Positions 26,933 to 57,331 of a stretch of 64,000 nucleotides of DNA are shown here, one piece after another. Positions within the stretch are counted from its first letter, which is position 1, and each line of letters begins with the position of its first letter. Position numbers and translations under genes: made by a program. Origin of the DNA: Cynocephalus volans (lineage: Eukaryota > Chordata > Mammalia > Dermoptera > Cynocephalidae); contig NC_084475.1 of NCBI RefSeq assembly GCF_027409185.1, positions 16,512,130 through 16,576,129 on the forward strand. The letters are read 5' to 3'. The notes below the pieces were generated by a model. The model made no database searches. It was not told the origin of the DNA and was given only the letters and a program-made list of their open reading frames with translations.

Positions 26933-29848
26933 ATGGATGTGTTCCAGAAGGTAGAGAAGATCGGAGAGGGCACCTATGGGGTGGTGTATAAGGCCAAGAA
27001 CAAGGAGACAGGGCAGCTCGTGGCCCTCAAGAAGATCAGGCTGGATCTGTGAGTGCTGGGACGGCCTCTGAGTCTGGGGGCCCAGGGCCACCCGCAGCCC
27101 GGCAGCTCCCCCTCCATTCCCTCATCTCAGGAGTTAACACAACTCCTTTTCCGAGAGCTGCCCAGTTATACTGGGGTGGCCACAAAGTGCGGCCCTCCCC
27201 TGCTCGTACCCCAACTCACCACCAACTGGCCAGTCTCAGCCCAGTCCTACACTCTGGAGCTCGGTGGGTGATCAGTATGTGCCAAGGAGCACAGGTGCCC
27301 ATCACTGGGCGTGAATCACAGCAGTGAATCCCTTGGCTAGAAGCACCCTCCATGCCCACTGCTGTACCTCCTTTCCTTTAGGGAGGCCGAGGGGGTCCCA
27401 AGCACCGCCATCAGGGAGATCTCCTTGCTCAAAGAACTGAAGCACCCCAACATCGTCAGGTGAGTTGGGGAAAGAGTCTGGGACCTGGGACGGGGAAGGC
27501 CATGCCCTGACTGGCACCTCCCTGCCAGGCTGCTGGATGTGGTGCACAATGAGAAGAAGATTTACCTAGTGTTTGAGTTCCTCAGCCAGGACCTGAGGAA
27601 GTACATGGACTCTGCCCCAGCCTCGGAGCTCCCCCTGCACTTGGTCAAGGTACCAGGGAAGGCTGGGAAGACTAGGGGACACCCCACCCAGCAGCCACCG
27701 TCCACTCAGCCAGCTCCTTCTTCTGCTCCTTACTCCAGAGCTACCTCTTCCAGCTGCTGCAGGGGGTGAATTTTTGCCACTCTCATCGGGTCATCCACCG
27801 AGATCTGAAGCCCCAGAATCTGCTCATCAGTGAGCTGGGTGCCATCAAGCTGGCTGACTTTGGACTGGCTCGAGTCTTCGGGGTGCCCCTGCGCACTTAC
27901 ACCCATGAGGTATTGCGAGATGAAGAGGAGAGAAGGACAGCTGAAGGAATGTCACCTGTGTACTCAGCCACCCTGAATGATGCTGTTTTCTTGCCCCTGC
28001 AGGTGGTGACACTGTGGTATCGCGCCCCTGAGATCCTCTTGGGCAGCAAGTTTTATTCGACAGCTGTGGATGTCTGGAGCGTTGGTTGCATCTTTGCAGA
28101 GATGGTAGAGAGGGGGACAAGCATGGCCACAGGGAGGCCATAGGCAGGGTCCTACTGGGATGGCGGCTGGGGAATCCCTGATAACTTTTGTTAAGGGTGG
28201 ATTAAGGGGTGTTGAGGACTGCCTAAAGGACTGAGGAAGCCAGCCTTATTCCAGAAAAGGCTAGAATTCTTAGCACAGCCCTGGGAGAGAGATCTTGAGG
28301 GTCCCTCCTTGATTCTGGCCACTTATCTGGTATTAGATTCTGTATGACAAAGTGATAGACCCCACACCTTCTCTTCTTCCTCATTCCAGGTGACTCGCAA
28401 AGCCCTGTTTCCTGGTGACTCTGAGATTGACCAGCTCTTTCGTATCTTTCGTACCCTGGGAACACCCAGTGAAGCCGTATGGCCAGGGGTCACCCAGCTG
28501 CCTGACTATAAGGGCAGCTTCCCCAAGTGGACCAGGAAGGGGATGGAGGAGATTGTGCCCAATCTGGAGCCAGAGGGCAAAGATCTGCTTATGGTAGGTG
28601 CAGGTGGCCAAGGAATACCACTTAGCTTTAGCCACTGCTCAACCAGAATGTCCCCTTCCTCAGCCAGCTTCTCACATAACCCTGGTTCTCTCTGAGTCCA
28701 AGCCGGTCTCTTTCCTGACCCTTGTGTCCAATGTTTATCTTCCCTGTTGAAACTTCTCTCATCTGGTCTTTGTGCTGTGACACCAGCCCGTTCCTCCTGG
28801 TTGGCTTGTGTCTTTGGTTATTCTCTCGTGTGGACATATTGCCCCATCTGAACTGTGCGCTTCCACAGGCAGGGCAAGCTTCCTACTGCCTTGGTGTCCC
28901 CTCAGTGCCTTCCTCAGTGGTGAGTCTTCACACGAGGCTGTTCAGACAGGCTGTTTCCTTCCACCTGGGCCCCTGCCATGGTCCTCTCACTGTTCCTGTT
29001 GTACCATCTTGACCCTTGGGCTGGCTCAGGCCAGACTGCCCAGAAGGCCTCAGGCAGGGCGCCTGGTTCTTGTCCACAAAGGCTCGGAGCCACATTTCTC
29101 TTTTTAATCTAGTGTTGGGTCAGAGGAAAGCAGGGCAGTATTTTCCTCTTCAGGCTGTGTGTTGTCTCCCAACCTAGTGCCAGCAGGATGGCAGGACTTC
29201 CAGCCAAGGCTCTTAGCACCCCATCCAGGCTACTCCATGGCAGCGGGTCCTTCCACATCCTGCCTGGGCCTAGGGACTCCAGGGCAGAGAGCTGGACAGG
29301 TCTGGCCTCTTGTAGTGTGAGCTTCTCCTTCCCTCCCTCCCTGCTGTTTGAATTCCCGCCCCACCTCATCTATACCCCTAGACAGGTTTGTCCCCTGTTC
29401 CCTGATACATGAGAGATGTCTCTGTTCTCAACTAGAAGCAGGCTGGGACCTGGAGCCCTCGGCAAGGAGGAGGAGCTGACTCAGCTTTGGCTGCCTGAAG
29501 GAGACCTGTGTGACTCATTGGGCTGGGGAGAACTAACTCTTTGTCCCAGATTCTGGGAGTGTCCAGAACTGGCTCGAGAGCTGGGCAGTGGTGGCTACGT
29601 GCAGTCCTGGGCTTGAGAGCAGCCACTTTGGGGCTCGGAGCACTCTGGCTGGGAACTGGGAGGGGAATTCCTCTCCCCACCCTGGCCACACCCAGTCCAA
29701 TCTCTTTCCTTATCTTTCCCAGCAACTCTTGCAGTATGACCCCAGCCGGCGGATCTCGGCCAAGGCCGCCCTTGCCCATCCGTACTTCTCGTCTGCGGAG
29801 CCCCCCCGGGCCCCCTGCCAGAGAGTGCTGAAGCATTTTTGCCGCTGA
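26933..29848 (+). CDS. CDK3: Cyclin-dependent kinase 3
   Basis: CDK3 is a CDK2-like Ser/Thr kinase that partners cyclin C and acts on RB at the G0-G1 exit. Seven coding exons join in phase: 26933-27048, 27382-27459, 27529-27649, 27739-27909, 28003-28104, 28390-28593 and 29723-29848, encoding 305 residues, the human length. Visible motifs in CDK2 numbering are the P-loop GEGTYG (11-16) with inhibitory sites T14/Y15, catalytic K33, PSTAIRE (45-51), HRDLKPQN (D127), DFG (D145) and the activation-loop RTYTHE with T160. All catalytic residues are present and no frame breaks were found, unlike the truncated Cdk3 known from many laboratory mouse strains. The C-terminal tail ([15 protein letters not shown]) is the least conserved part. 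It lies 1.4 kb downstream of TEN1 on the same strand. Confidence 0.96.
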
Positions 29849-30446
29849 GAACGTGGAGGCCCACCACCTTGAATCCTCTCTCCAGCTGCTACCCCAGCTG
29901 CCTCCCCACCCATTTCCCAAGAGAGAGGATAAATCTGGGGAGAGAGCAAAGCTCTAAGGAATTTGGCATCAGCCGTCAGAGGGCTGAGTTTGGGCTAGTC
30001 CTGCCAGCAGGTTAGCGAGTTCTTCTGTTGTTTGTTGGGTTTGATGGTGCTGTTTCAAAATAGGAGCACAGATGCTCCATGCATGGGGGTGTACGTTAGA
30101 GGGGGTACTCCAGCACTGGAACAACAGGTGCCAAGTCGAGAGCAGGAAGCCTGCCCTGGCGCTGCTGACAAGGTATTCCTCAGGCCTTCACCTGCCCCAG
30201 CCCGCAGCTGCAGAGCCAGATGCCTAGGAAAGGGTGCCCCCTGCTGGGCTTTTGGGATTTAAAATGTTTGGGGGAAGAGTTGAGTTCCAGTTCAGAGTGC
30301 CAAGTTCAGGACAAGGGGTTGAGGGAGAGGAGAGAGGGCACTTTCCTGATCCTAGGAGAGGTCGGGGCCAATGTGGCTGTTGTAACTAGTTGTCACTTCA
30401 CCCAAGATATGCTTATGTTGGTTTGCTTCTGGCTTGTCAAACAGGA

Positions 30447-30452
30447 AATAAA
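30447..30452 (+). terminator. CDK3 poly(A) signal
   Basis: AATAAA about 600 bp after the CDK3 stop. 29849 to about 30470 is the probable 3' UTR. Confidence 0.75.
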
Positions 30453-30801
30453 TGTGACATAGTCCTGAGTTTTCTGTCCTTGGGTTTGCCAACAAGTGGG
30501 AGATTGACAGGGGCTGGAGACAGTCCTGGCTTAAACTGAGACGGTGGGGAAGGTGGGAAGGGGCTGGTGAGGAGGGGGCTGCTGCTCCATGATCTCTTTC
30601 CATGGGCTGCCACCGCATCTCTGCCCAGAATCCAAGGAAGCACAGCCCTCTGAGAACACCTCATTTCCCAGCCAGATGCAGTGGGCACGTCCACTCCTCA
30701 CCTGGGGAAGGACCCAAGCAATGCTATCTCTGTGCTCACACCCCAGACAGATCCATCTTGCATCCCCAAATGTGAATGAGACATGGAACTGGAAGAATTC
30801 A

Positions 30802-30807
30802 TTTATT
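30802..30807 (-). terminator. EVPL poly(A) signal
   Basis: AATAAA on the minus strand (context CCAATAAATGAA), about 240 bp after the EVPL stop. The CDK3 and EVPL signals converge about 350 bp apart. Confidence 0.75.
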
Positions 30808-31043
30808 GGAAGCATTGGATCGGGGAGGAGGGAGGAAAAACTGAGCTGCTGAGCACCTGGTCTGGGGAAAGATCCAGGACCAAGGTTCAGGGAGGGAGCC
30901 CAACACCATGAATGTCTGAGTAATAAAACACTGGTCAGACAGAGTGAACACCCACTGCCTCGGATTAGGCTGCTCTGGGGACGAGGGTGCATGCATCTTA
31001 CCCAGCCCCCCAACACACACACTGCCATGACTGCGAGGCCCCC

Positions 31044-48946
<17,903 letters not shown>

Positions 48947-49300
48947 GGTCGTAAGGCAGGTGCCAGCTCAGACTGGGCTCAGCTGGAGGAGGAAGGCAGG
49001 CGGGCAGCGGGCGCGCGTCTTCACTGGCTGGTCGGCTGGGCTCTGGCGAGGTGGGGCAACTGGGCACCAGGAAGGCAGTTTCTGGGAGGCCCCTCCCTGC
49101 AGGTGAGGCGCGAGCGGCCTGGGCCAGGGCTGCAGCGGCGCATGCACCTCGCTCACCGCGCCTGCACAACCAGTCTGGAAGGAAAGGGCACGGCGCAGAG
49201 GCGGGGCGCCGAGCCTGCCTGACTCCCACAGAACGTTTGGACTTGTTACACCCACATGCCCAGAGGGAGTGCAGCAGCGATCACACCCAGACGGAGAAGC
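48947..49300 (-). promoter_or_regulatory. EVPL 5' UTR and probable promoter
   Basis: Moderately GC-rich DNA directly upstream of the EVPL ATG, with CpGs concentrated at 49000-49210. No TATA box is obvious and no transcription start could be fixed from sequence. Confidence 0.45.
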
Positions 49301-51239
49301 AGCCAGGGCCAAGAGGGCCGGGCTTGAGGCAGACAGCTGCACACATGCAGGCGCAGGCTCAGGGACACACCGGCTCAGCCAGGGAGGCCCCAGCTCAGCA
49401 GCGCTGGGTTAATGAGCATCTCCAGCCCGCTCCACTCCAAGAGGCCCCGGTACCAGGCAGGTCCCCACCTGGGGCCCATTCCCTGCCAGGAGAGGGGGAG
49501 GCAGCCCAGGGCTCCAGGGCTCCGCTCCCTATTCTCCACCGATGTGATGGGGCAGCTAGGGAGCATTCGCCTCAGACAGCTGGCACAAGGTACATTTCAA
49601 AAAGTGGGTACCACCAAGCCGGTTCCCCAGGACATGACCCAGCAGTCCCACTGCCCCATCTCCCTGGCTGGCTCGGGGTCATCCCATCCGTCCATGGCTC
49701 CAGAGCTAGATGTGTTAGGATGCGCATCACTGAACCCTCTGAAGATTCTAGGCCAGCTCCAGAGTGGCCTGGCCGCCCACTGGCCGCTCTCCCTGGGAGC
49801 CACCAGCACTGGCCTTGGGCGCCGCTGAGCCAGGCTCTGGCTGAGCCCACTTGGAGTCCACTGCACTGGGGTTTTCCCACCGGCTCTGCACCTCTATGCT
49901 CCCCTCCCTGGAAATGGCCCCTGGTGGCTTTTACAAAGTCAGATTGAGTGGCTGACCATGATGCCAGTTTATTGGCCTTTTCCTCACGTCGAGGGCCAGG
50001 GATACTGCCCCCTTGGGGTCTGCAAGAAGAGGGTGGATGCCCCCCACTGTTCCAGGCTCTCATTTCACTGGCCCTGCTCAAGAAGCCCCTTCTGCAGTTG
50101 TGGAATCATTCCCTGGACTCATCACTGAAAACCACGCAGTTGTGGCAGGAGGAAGGATTGAGGAGGAGAAGGTGGAGGGACACAGATGGCTGGGATGTTC
50201 TGGCAGCCTCACTGAGGACAGAATACATCCCACTGGCAGAGGAAGGTCCCAGCAGATTGGGGAAACCAGGAACAGAAAAGCCTGAGACTGGCCACATGCC
50301 CCAGTGCGGCACAAAGGCCTGAGTCCACTGGCTTTGGCCCAGGAGAGGGGACAGTGGTAGTGGGGGTGGGGAGGGCAGCAAGAGGCCCTGACAGAACACA
50401 TAGCAACAAGGAAACAAAATGATCCTCTGCTCCCTGCTGAGTGATTAGTGAGATGGCGCCAGAGATGAGAGGCCATCCCGTCTCCATCCCCAGCCCCACT
50501 CTGCACTCCCTGCCTGCAGTCAGCTGCTCGTAGAAAGGGGCCATTTGTTTAAATGACTGCAGGGCCCAGGGTCAGCTCTCACCACCAGCCTCTCTTCTCA
50601 ATCCCAGGAGTCAGCACAGCTGCCGTCGCTTTTGAGACTGGGCCCTCCTGGAAGGTGGTGGTCAGGCCAGGGGGAAAGATGTCCAGACTCCAGTCCTGGG
50701 AGCAGCTAGGGGAGAGTGTTGGGGCTCTGGGCAGAGGTCTGGAACATTAGGGCTTTGCCTGTCTCTGCAGAAGCCCTCCTAGAAATAGACGAGCACTCTA
50801 GAGGCTCTCACACGTCACAGAGATTAAGGGCTAATTGATTCACTGCAAGAAAAACCAGAGCTGACTTCCTGGTGTGACCGTCTAATGCCAGATCAAATCA
50901 GACCCAGCTCCCCAGATAAGGGCTGCTGGGCAGTGGGCAGGAACACCCTGGGCTCTCAGGCAATTTATCACTGCAGGATGCTCCTGCTCAGATGGCAGCA
51001 ACATTGGCCACCGAGAATAAAATGCAGGAGAAAGGACAGGGACATAGAAAGAGACATGGCCATCACCGTGCTTCATCTCTGGCCTCTGACCCTTTGGAGA
51101 GAGAAGAGAGTGTTTCATTCAGAAGGCCAGGGTGGGACTGACCCCCACCATGGGGACCCTCAATGCTCGGCTGTGAATGGCTGTTGAGCATTTGAAGGTG
51201 CCCGGTCCAAACACATGTGCTCTGTGTAAAATTCACACT

Positions 51240-51460
51240 GATTTCAAAACTTACTATGGAAAAAAGGTGTAAAATATCTCATTATTAACTTTTTATATTG
51301 ATTACATGTTGAATGATATTTTGGATCTATTGAGTTAAATGTAGTTTTTAATTTCACCTGTTGCTTTTTACTTTTTTGAATGTGGCTACTGAAAGATTTA
51401 AAGTTTCAGATGAGACTTGCTTGTATGGCTCACATTAGAACTCTCTTGGACAGCTCTGAC
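51240..51460. repeat. Old interspersed repeat, family not named
   Basis: AATGTGGCTACTGAAAGATT, TATGGCTCACATTAGAACTC and TTGGACAGCTCTG are a familiar ancient mammalian repeat motif set. No family is assigned. Confidence 0.45.
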
Positions 51461-52159
51461 CTGGAGCTGGACAGGGCGCCCCAACTTCCAGCCTTCCCAG
51501 GCCTTGGCCCCTGCCACGCCTTTCCCCTTTGAAGGACCTGGCTTCTTGTCCTGCCCTTCTCCTGGTTCTGGCTTCCTCCTCCGTGGATTGAGAGGTGTGA
51601 GATCAAATGGTCCCCATGGCTCCTCCCAGCCCTGTGCCACTGTGACTTCCAGTGGCAGCTTCCTCCCATCCCAGGCTACTGCCAGGCTGATGCGGCAGCT
51701 CCCAGCTCCAGGGGCCTGAGGCCTGAGCTGGCACAGGAAGCCCGCACAGCCAGGCCCAAAGCTGCTGGGCATAGCCGGGCACACTGCAGCTAGGCCACAG
51801 GGTGTCCACTCTTCTCCCACTCGAGGTGCTCCTGCTGGAGGGCAATCTCCCTGCTGAAGCAGATGGTGGCAACTGTCTCCTCTGTCCTGGGAGTCATAAT
51901 CTGCCAGGCTCCCGTATGCTACCTGATGAGGACAGCCTTCACTGCCTCCGGAAATTGCCCTCTGTTTGTACAAAAGCTCTGCCACCAGATCCTTGGACTG
52001 AAGCTGAATGATAACCGCTTTCCTCACGCTTCCTTGGCCCGCTGAGGAGTGGAGGCGCCTCCACCAGCTGGATCTAGAGAGGACACGGGAGGGAAGTTCA
52101 AGGCAAAAGCTTTCTTCCATCGCCCACAGGCGCAGGGTCGGGGGGAGTGCAGAGGCCAC
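51398..52159 (-). other. Unassigned 253-codon open reading frame
   Basis: A long open frame in intergenic DNA, starting MASALPPTLRLWAMEESFCL. I recognise no domain, signal peptide or membrane segment. Its 3' end runs into an old repeat (51240-51460), which argues against a real gene. It could be a chance frame in GC-rich DNA or a decayed retrocopy. Confidence 0.15.
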
Positions 52160-55100
52160 AGCCCTCGGGAATCAGCACAACCTTCTGGAAGAGGCTCTTC
52201 TGACTGCAAATCTGCTCAACAAGCTTGGCAAAAAGAAATGTTGAAGGTCTGCCTGGAGAGAAGCAAAAGGTGACATGGCCCGCCTAGCTAGAGCAGAGCA
52301 GGGAGGGACAGAAATGGTTATTCCAACTTTTAGGCCTTTTACAGGTAGGGTCTAGAGGAAACAACTAAAAAGACCCCCCAAAAAACAACCAAACCCTATG
52401 TCAAGAAGTAAGATTCCCTATACCACATGGCAAGAGAGAGAGAACACAGAGGGGACCCCAGGAGTCTTCAAGTCCAAGTCTGCCTTGGGGTGTCGATCCC
52501 TCCCTAGGAACGATCCCTCTTCCCTAGCCTAGGGCCACAGCGGCCAGCCCCAGTTCACTTGTGGCACTGGTGTCTGGGCAGCCCAGCCACCACCCATTGC
52601 ACAAGCAACCCCTGCATCCAGAAGCTGGCAGCCCGCCCAGTCTTGCTCAGGACCTGCTGGGCCTCCAGGTTTCTCCAAGTTGCCCATGGGCTCTGGGCCT
52701 CTCTGCCACCTTTAAGACAAGGACTGCTCTTAATTACTGGGTCTAGGAACCTGTAGCCCTATTGTGGAGAAGTTCAGGTTTGACGAAGGCGACTAATAAC
52801 TGTGTCCATGACAAGGTAAACAGCCCAGCCCGGCAGCTGGAGAAAGTTCTACTGGCTGTACTGAAGAGCAGGTCCCATTCACTGGCCTGAGGAAGAAAAA
52901 GGTTTATAAAACAAATACACAAACACAAAAAGGAAAGAGCAAACTAATAACAGTCCTCGCAGCAGAGGGGCAGTCCTGCCTAATTTTTGTTGCCGGGCAA
53001 TTGGAAAGAGGAGAGGAAGCTGCAGAGCACAGCAGGGAAGCTCGTTAGACTCACCCTGCTGCCCTAGTGGCATTGTCATCTCAGCAGGACTCAGCTTAGG
53101 GAAAGGGACAGAGAAGGGCAAAGGCTGGCTCTGAGCGGAAGGGTCTCTCCCTCCTAAGCTATGTTGGCAGCCCACACTCACCATCCTGGGCAGCAGCTCA
53201 CTGCAAGGCTGTGGTGAGAATGTGTCCCTACATCTTCTTCCTCCTAGTAAATTTGAGAAACAGATGCCCCTATTTTACAGGTGATGGCGTCTGCTCAGAA
53301 GCTAAGCAGGTTGTGCAGGGCCATATACCAATAAGCACTGGGGCAGGGATCCATATGCTTGATGGACCCTGGACACCTGCTGTCCCCACTATGTGGCTTT
53401 TTGGGCAGTGTGGAAGGCCTTGGGTGGCCAGACCTTCGCCCAGCCACACCCCCTCCATTCCACCAGTAAACCAGTTTCACGGACCTGGGTACCTGCCTGT
53501 TGTACCTGCTTCTTGCCAGAAGATCCCTGGGAAAAGTTCAGCCTAATAGAAAGGATGTGATTCTTTTCGAAGTGGGGAGGATTTGTTCAACCACAGACTG
53601 AGCAGGAGAACGTAGCTGCAGTTAATGGAGGTGAACAAAACCATTTGCTGAAAACAGGGACCACAGAGAAAGAAGGCTCCTTTCAACACAATTCCAACAC
53701 AATTGAAATCACCATGGCAAAGAGATGGCTGAAGGAGAAGAGCAGTCCGATTGCCTTGAAGTTCGCAGCAGGTCTCTGCTCCGGCGTGGAGCTGCTCCAC
53801 AGACAGCTGGTCTCTGATGGGGCTGTTCCAGGGCTGCTAAGGCAGATGTGAGAACCCTGTCCGCAAAGTAAAAGCCCAAAACACCAGGGCTTAGATCACA
53901 GCCCCTAACTGCTTGAAAAGGTCTGACTAAAGGTCCTCATGAGTATTCCATCATTATCCGTCATTTGAGACGATATTTTCTCTAACTAGTACCAAATGAT
54001 ACCTCTAGCTGACACTTGTAGAGCCCTTACTCTGTTCCAGATGGTGCTTAGAACAGAGGGCAGACCCACTGAGGCCTGGGACTGTTTCCACGCATGGATC
54101 CCACAGTCAGACTTCTGGCCCATCCCTGGGAAGTGCCCCTAGCCATGGCCCCTTCCAGGCTCTGCCTCCGGCACCCACCTGCACAACGGTCTCTAACATC
54201 TAACAGACCAACATGTTAGATTATTGCAGCTGGTGTTGTCAGGATGCGGGCAGTTTCCAATTTATTCTGTCTTGGAACATCGATAAATCTTACAGCTAAA
54301 TCTGGTTTCCATCTCCTCTGTAGCAATAGGTGTCTTCAAAAGAAAAATTAGAACCAACACATATTTTTGCTATCTTTGGATATTTTCCTAGACCTCTGAG
54401 TGTTCCAAGCCTTTCAAGGCTGTAGACAGCAACGTGCTGTTTAGAATTCTGTGATCAATTAGCTTTTGTGTGTAATTAATGATACCTTGTGTGTGAAAAA
54501 TTAGCATTGCCACAGCGATGACAGTGAACAGAAGGCGTCAGCCTTCCTCTCCTAAAGGGAGTGAAGCCATCACCTCAGCTTTTGGGAGGAAAGACCTGTT
54601 TTGGTCCAGGGCCATTGTGGGTTCAGGGGTGCACTGCTGTGGGCCATTACCTCACGGCCATGGTGAAAAGCTCAGGTTGTCACCAGGGGAAGGAGATAGG
54701 AGCCAAGCCCAGAAGAGTTTCATCTGAAACTGGGAATCCAAGAATTCTCACTTGACTTAATGCAAAACCAGAGAAGAGACAGTACATGGAAATATATGGA
54801 AAAGAGTAAAGCCTGGAGACTGAGCAGCGACGAGCCAGCACCTTGGCCACCTCAAACTCCCTCTAATGTGTTTCCCGACAACCCACAGGGCTGGCCTCGA
54901 GTGGTTGTTCAGCTTGAGACCATCACAGGTAGGAAAATGAAAACCATTCACATGGCAGATCTCAGGCAGGTTTGAAACACAGAGAGACTGAATGGAGCTT
55001 CTTGATATTGGGAGATAGAAGACTTCCAGAGTCAGACCTGCTGGCAATTCCAGAGTCCATCCTGGAAGAGGGATGTGAGCCCACACAACCGGAAAAGATC

Positions 55101-56416
55101 CATTTAAAACAGTGTACACCCACTCAGGGCACCGTGAGCTCTCACTTGTGTCCTTGTTCTGTGGGAAGGCAGGACCATGTGGCCTCTGAAGTGTCCTCCT
55201 GTGCAACTATCCAGCAAACAGTGTGCCAGCTACAGGGCCAGCGGGGCCTCACACGGACCCTGTTCCCATCAGAGCAGAGCCGCTTCCTGGGCCTGAGGAC
55301 AGGATGGGGTCCCGTTTCTGGTGTTCTGTCCCTGGGACAAGCCTGCTTAATGTCCAGGATCCTGTGTGAAGGGATGTGTGAGCTCACAGAGACTGCAGCC
55401 TCGCCAGGTCTGTCTTGTTATGTAAATATGTGATTTTAACACTAAACATAGTGGTCTAAATCATCTTGTCATAGCCTCATGGCTGACAACAGCCAATACT
55501 ACTCAAAGTGCCTGGCAGGTCACGGGGAGGAATGAAATTTCTAGTGTGGCCATGAGACAGACAAAGCATTAAGCAATCTTAAAATAAAAAGATGCAATCA
55601 GAATGATTTGCTGCAGTCAATGAGCAAGACAAAGGGACATCTTGAGGATGATGTGGACAAACAGAGCCAGAACCCTTACAAACTTCTCCAGCCCCGCACC
55701 CTCACATTGTGAGGGATACTCGGGCAAAGCAGGCTGCAGACTACCTGCCTGGTGGGGTCTTGAGTTGGGTTCTTGAAGCTGGAAGACGGCCCAGCTGTCA
55801 GCACGACAAGCTGGGGGAGATGGAGAACATGGGCCTACAGCCCTGGGGCTACCAAATGCCCTAGGGACGGGGGAAGAGGGTAAGGGTAAGAATGAAGCCC
55901 CCCAGCATTCCTTCAGCCCACCAGTGACACTGACCTGAGCCTCCAGGACCAAAACCCAGGACCTCAACCTGAGATCAGTATCTGTGCTACACCTTCAAAG
56001 GGAGTGGGGAGGATACTCCTAAACTACATGGCATAAGTGATGAAACTTTCAATAAACAAAAAGAAATCAGCTTCCTGAGGCTCTCTGACCCAAAGCAAAT
56101 CCCGGGGGAAGGGAGATCCAGTCTCCAAGCATCTCCAGATTCCTTGACAGCATACAATTCTAACAAGTCCAATTTGTCTTCCCACCATCCTTTTCTAGCT
56201 CCTGGCCATCCCTTCCTGCAAGCTGCCGGGAATCCATTCTGAAATAACTCCCAGACCTTCAGCCAGTCAGCCTTCTCTTCAAGCTGTCGAGTCTGCTCGA
56301 TGTCTGAATACATCTATGCCAAGGTTTCTTCGTGGATTTTCCTTCCTATGGGACAAGTGAGTTTTGACTTCCAAAGGGACTCAGAGGTGTCATGTATATT
56401 TCACATTGAAATCACT

Positions 56417-56422
56417 TTTATT
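56417..56422 (-). terminator. Candidate SRP68 poly(A) signal
   Basis: AATAAA on the minus strand (context GGAATAAAAGTG), about 910 bp after the SRP68 stop. 56400-57331 would be the 3' UTR. Confidence 0.5.
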
Positions 56423-57331
56423 CCTTGCTTTCTTTACATTGGTTTGTGACTTCTATTATTGATGATATTATAGAAATAAAAAAGGATAACTAGGGAAAAA
56501 AAATAAAAGGGTAAGGAAGGACACGATCAAAATGTAATGGCATCTAAGAATTACAGACTGGGAACTTGTTTTAAAAACTCTAACACATCCATATTTGGCA
56601 TCAACCATACCCACTTGCCAGGAAGACAGGATATACTTGACCTCACAGGGTCATACCACCAGGTCCCCGAGGAGAGAACTGGGATGGATGTGACGGAGAG
56701 CATGTAAAAAATGGGCACAGTCTCCATCATCTTTGCCTTTTAATACAAGATTTGGTTTCATCATTTCTGAATGTGACATATTTCTTTTAAAAATAGAGCT
56801 CTCTGCTTGTTCTGAAACTTCTTAAAGTTCACTTGGAGGTGAAGGGCAGTAAGGCTGACCATAATTCTGGGGTGACATTGCCAGTGTTTCATAGTCGTGG
56901 ACAAAATCTTCAAGGGATTCTGGATGCTCACAGCAAGGATGAGTTCATTGCAAATCCGTGGTACTGAAGAAACAGGACAAAATGCTCCAAGGCCCCATCT
57001 GTGCCTGCTGTGGACTCCCTGCGCACATTACTGACAAAAGGTAATCAATCATGGCTCACAGGGGACCAGGCAGTAGCGGCCCCTCCCAAAGGAGGTACAG
57101 GAGACAGAGTGACCCTGCACATGTCTACCAGAGGATGATGGGGCCTTCTAACACACTGGTTAAGAATGTGAGGGCACAAATACACAAGACGTAGGAACGC
57201 AGGGCTGAAGATGTTAAGCTCCTACCCTGGGCCAATGTAGACCTGGGTTTAATATCATGGAACTTGCTGGGATTTTCTCACAATACAGATTAAGAGTCAG
57301 AATCTCCCCCTGCCCCTGAGGAAGAGCCTGG

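Larger units (their letters stand above)
49301..56400. other. EVPL-SRP68 intergenic region
   Basis: About 7 kb with no recognisable gene. An unassigned 253-codon minus-strand frame lies at 51398-52159, an old repeat at about 51240-51460, and otherwise unique-looking or decayed sequence. No CYN-type SINE was seen in this stretch, although copies are common on both sides. Confidence 0.7.
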
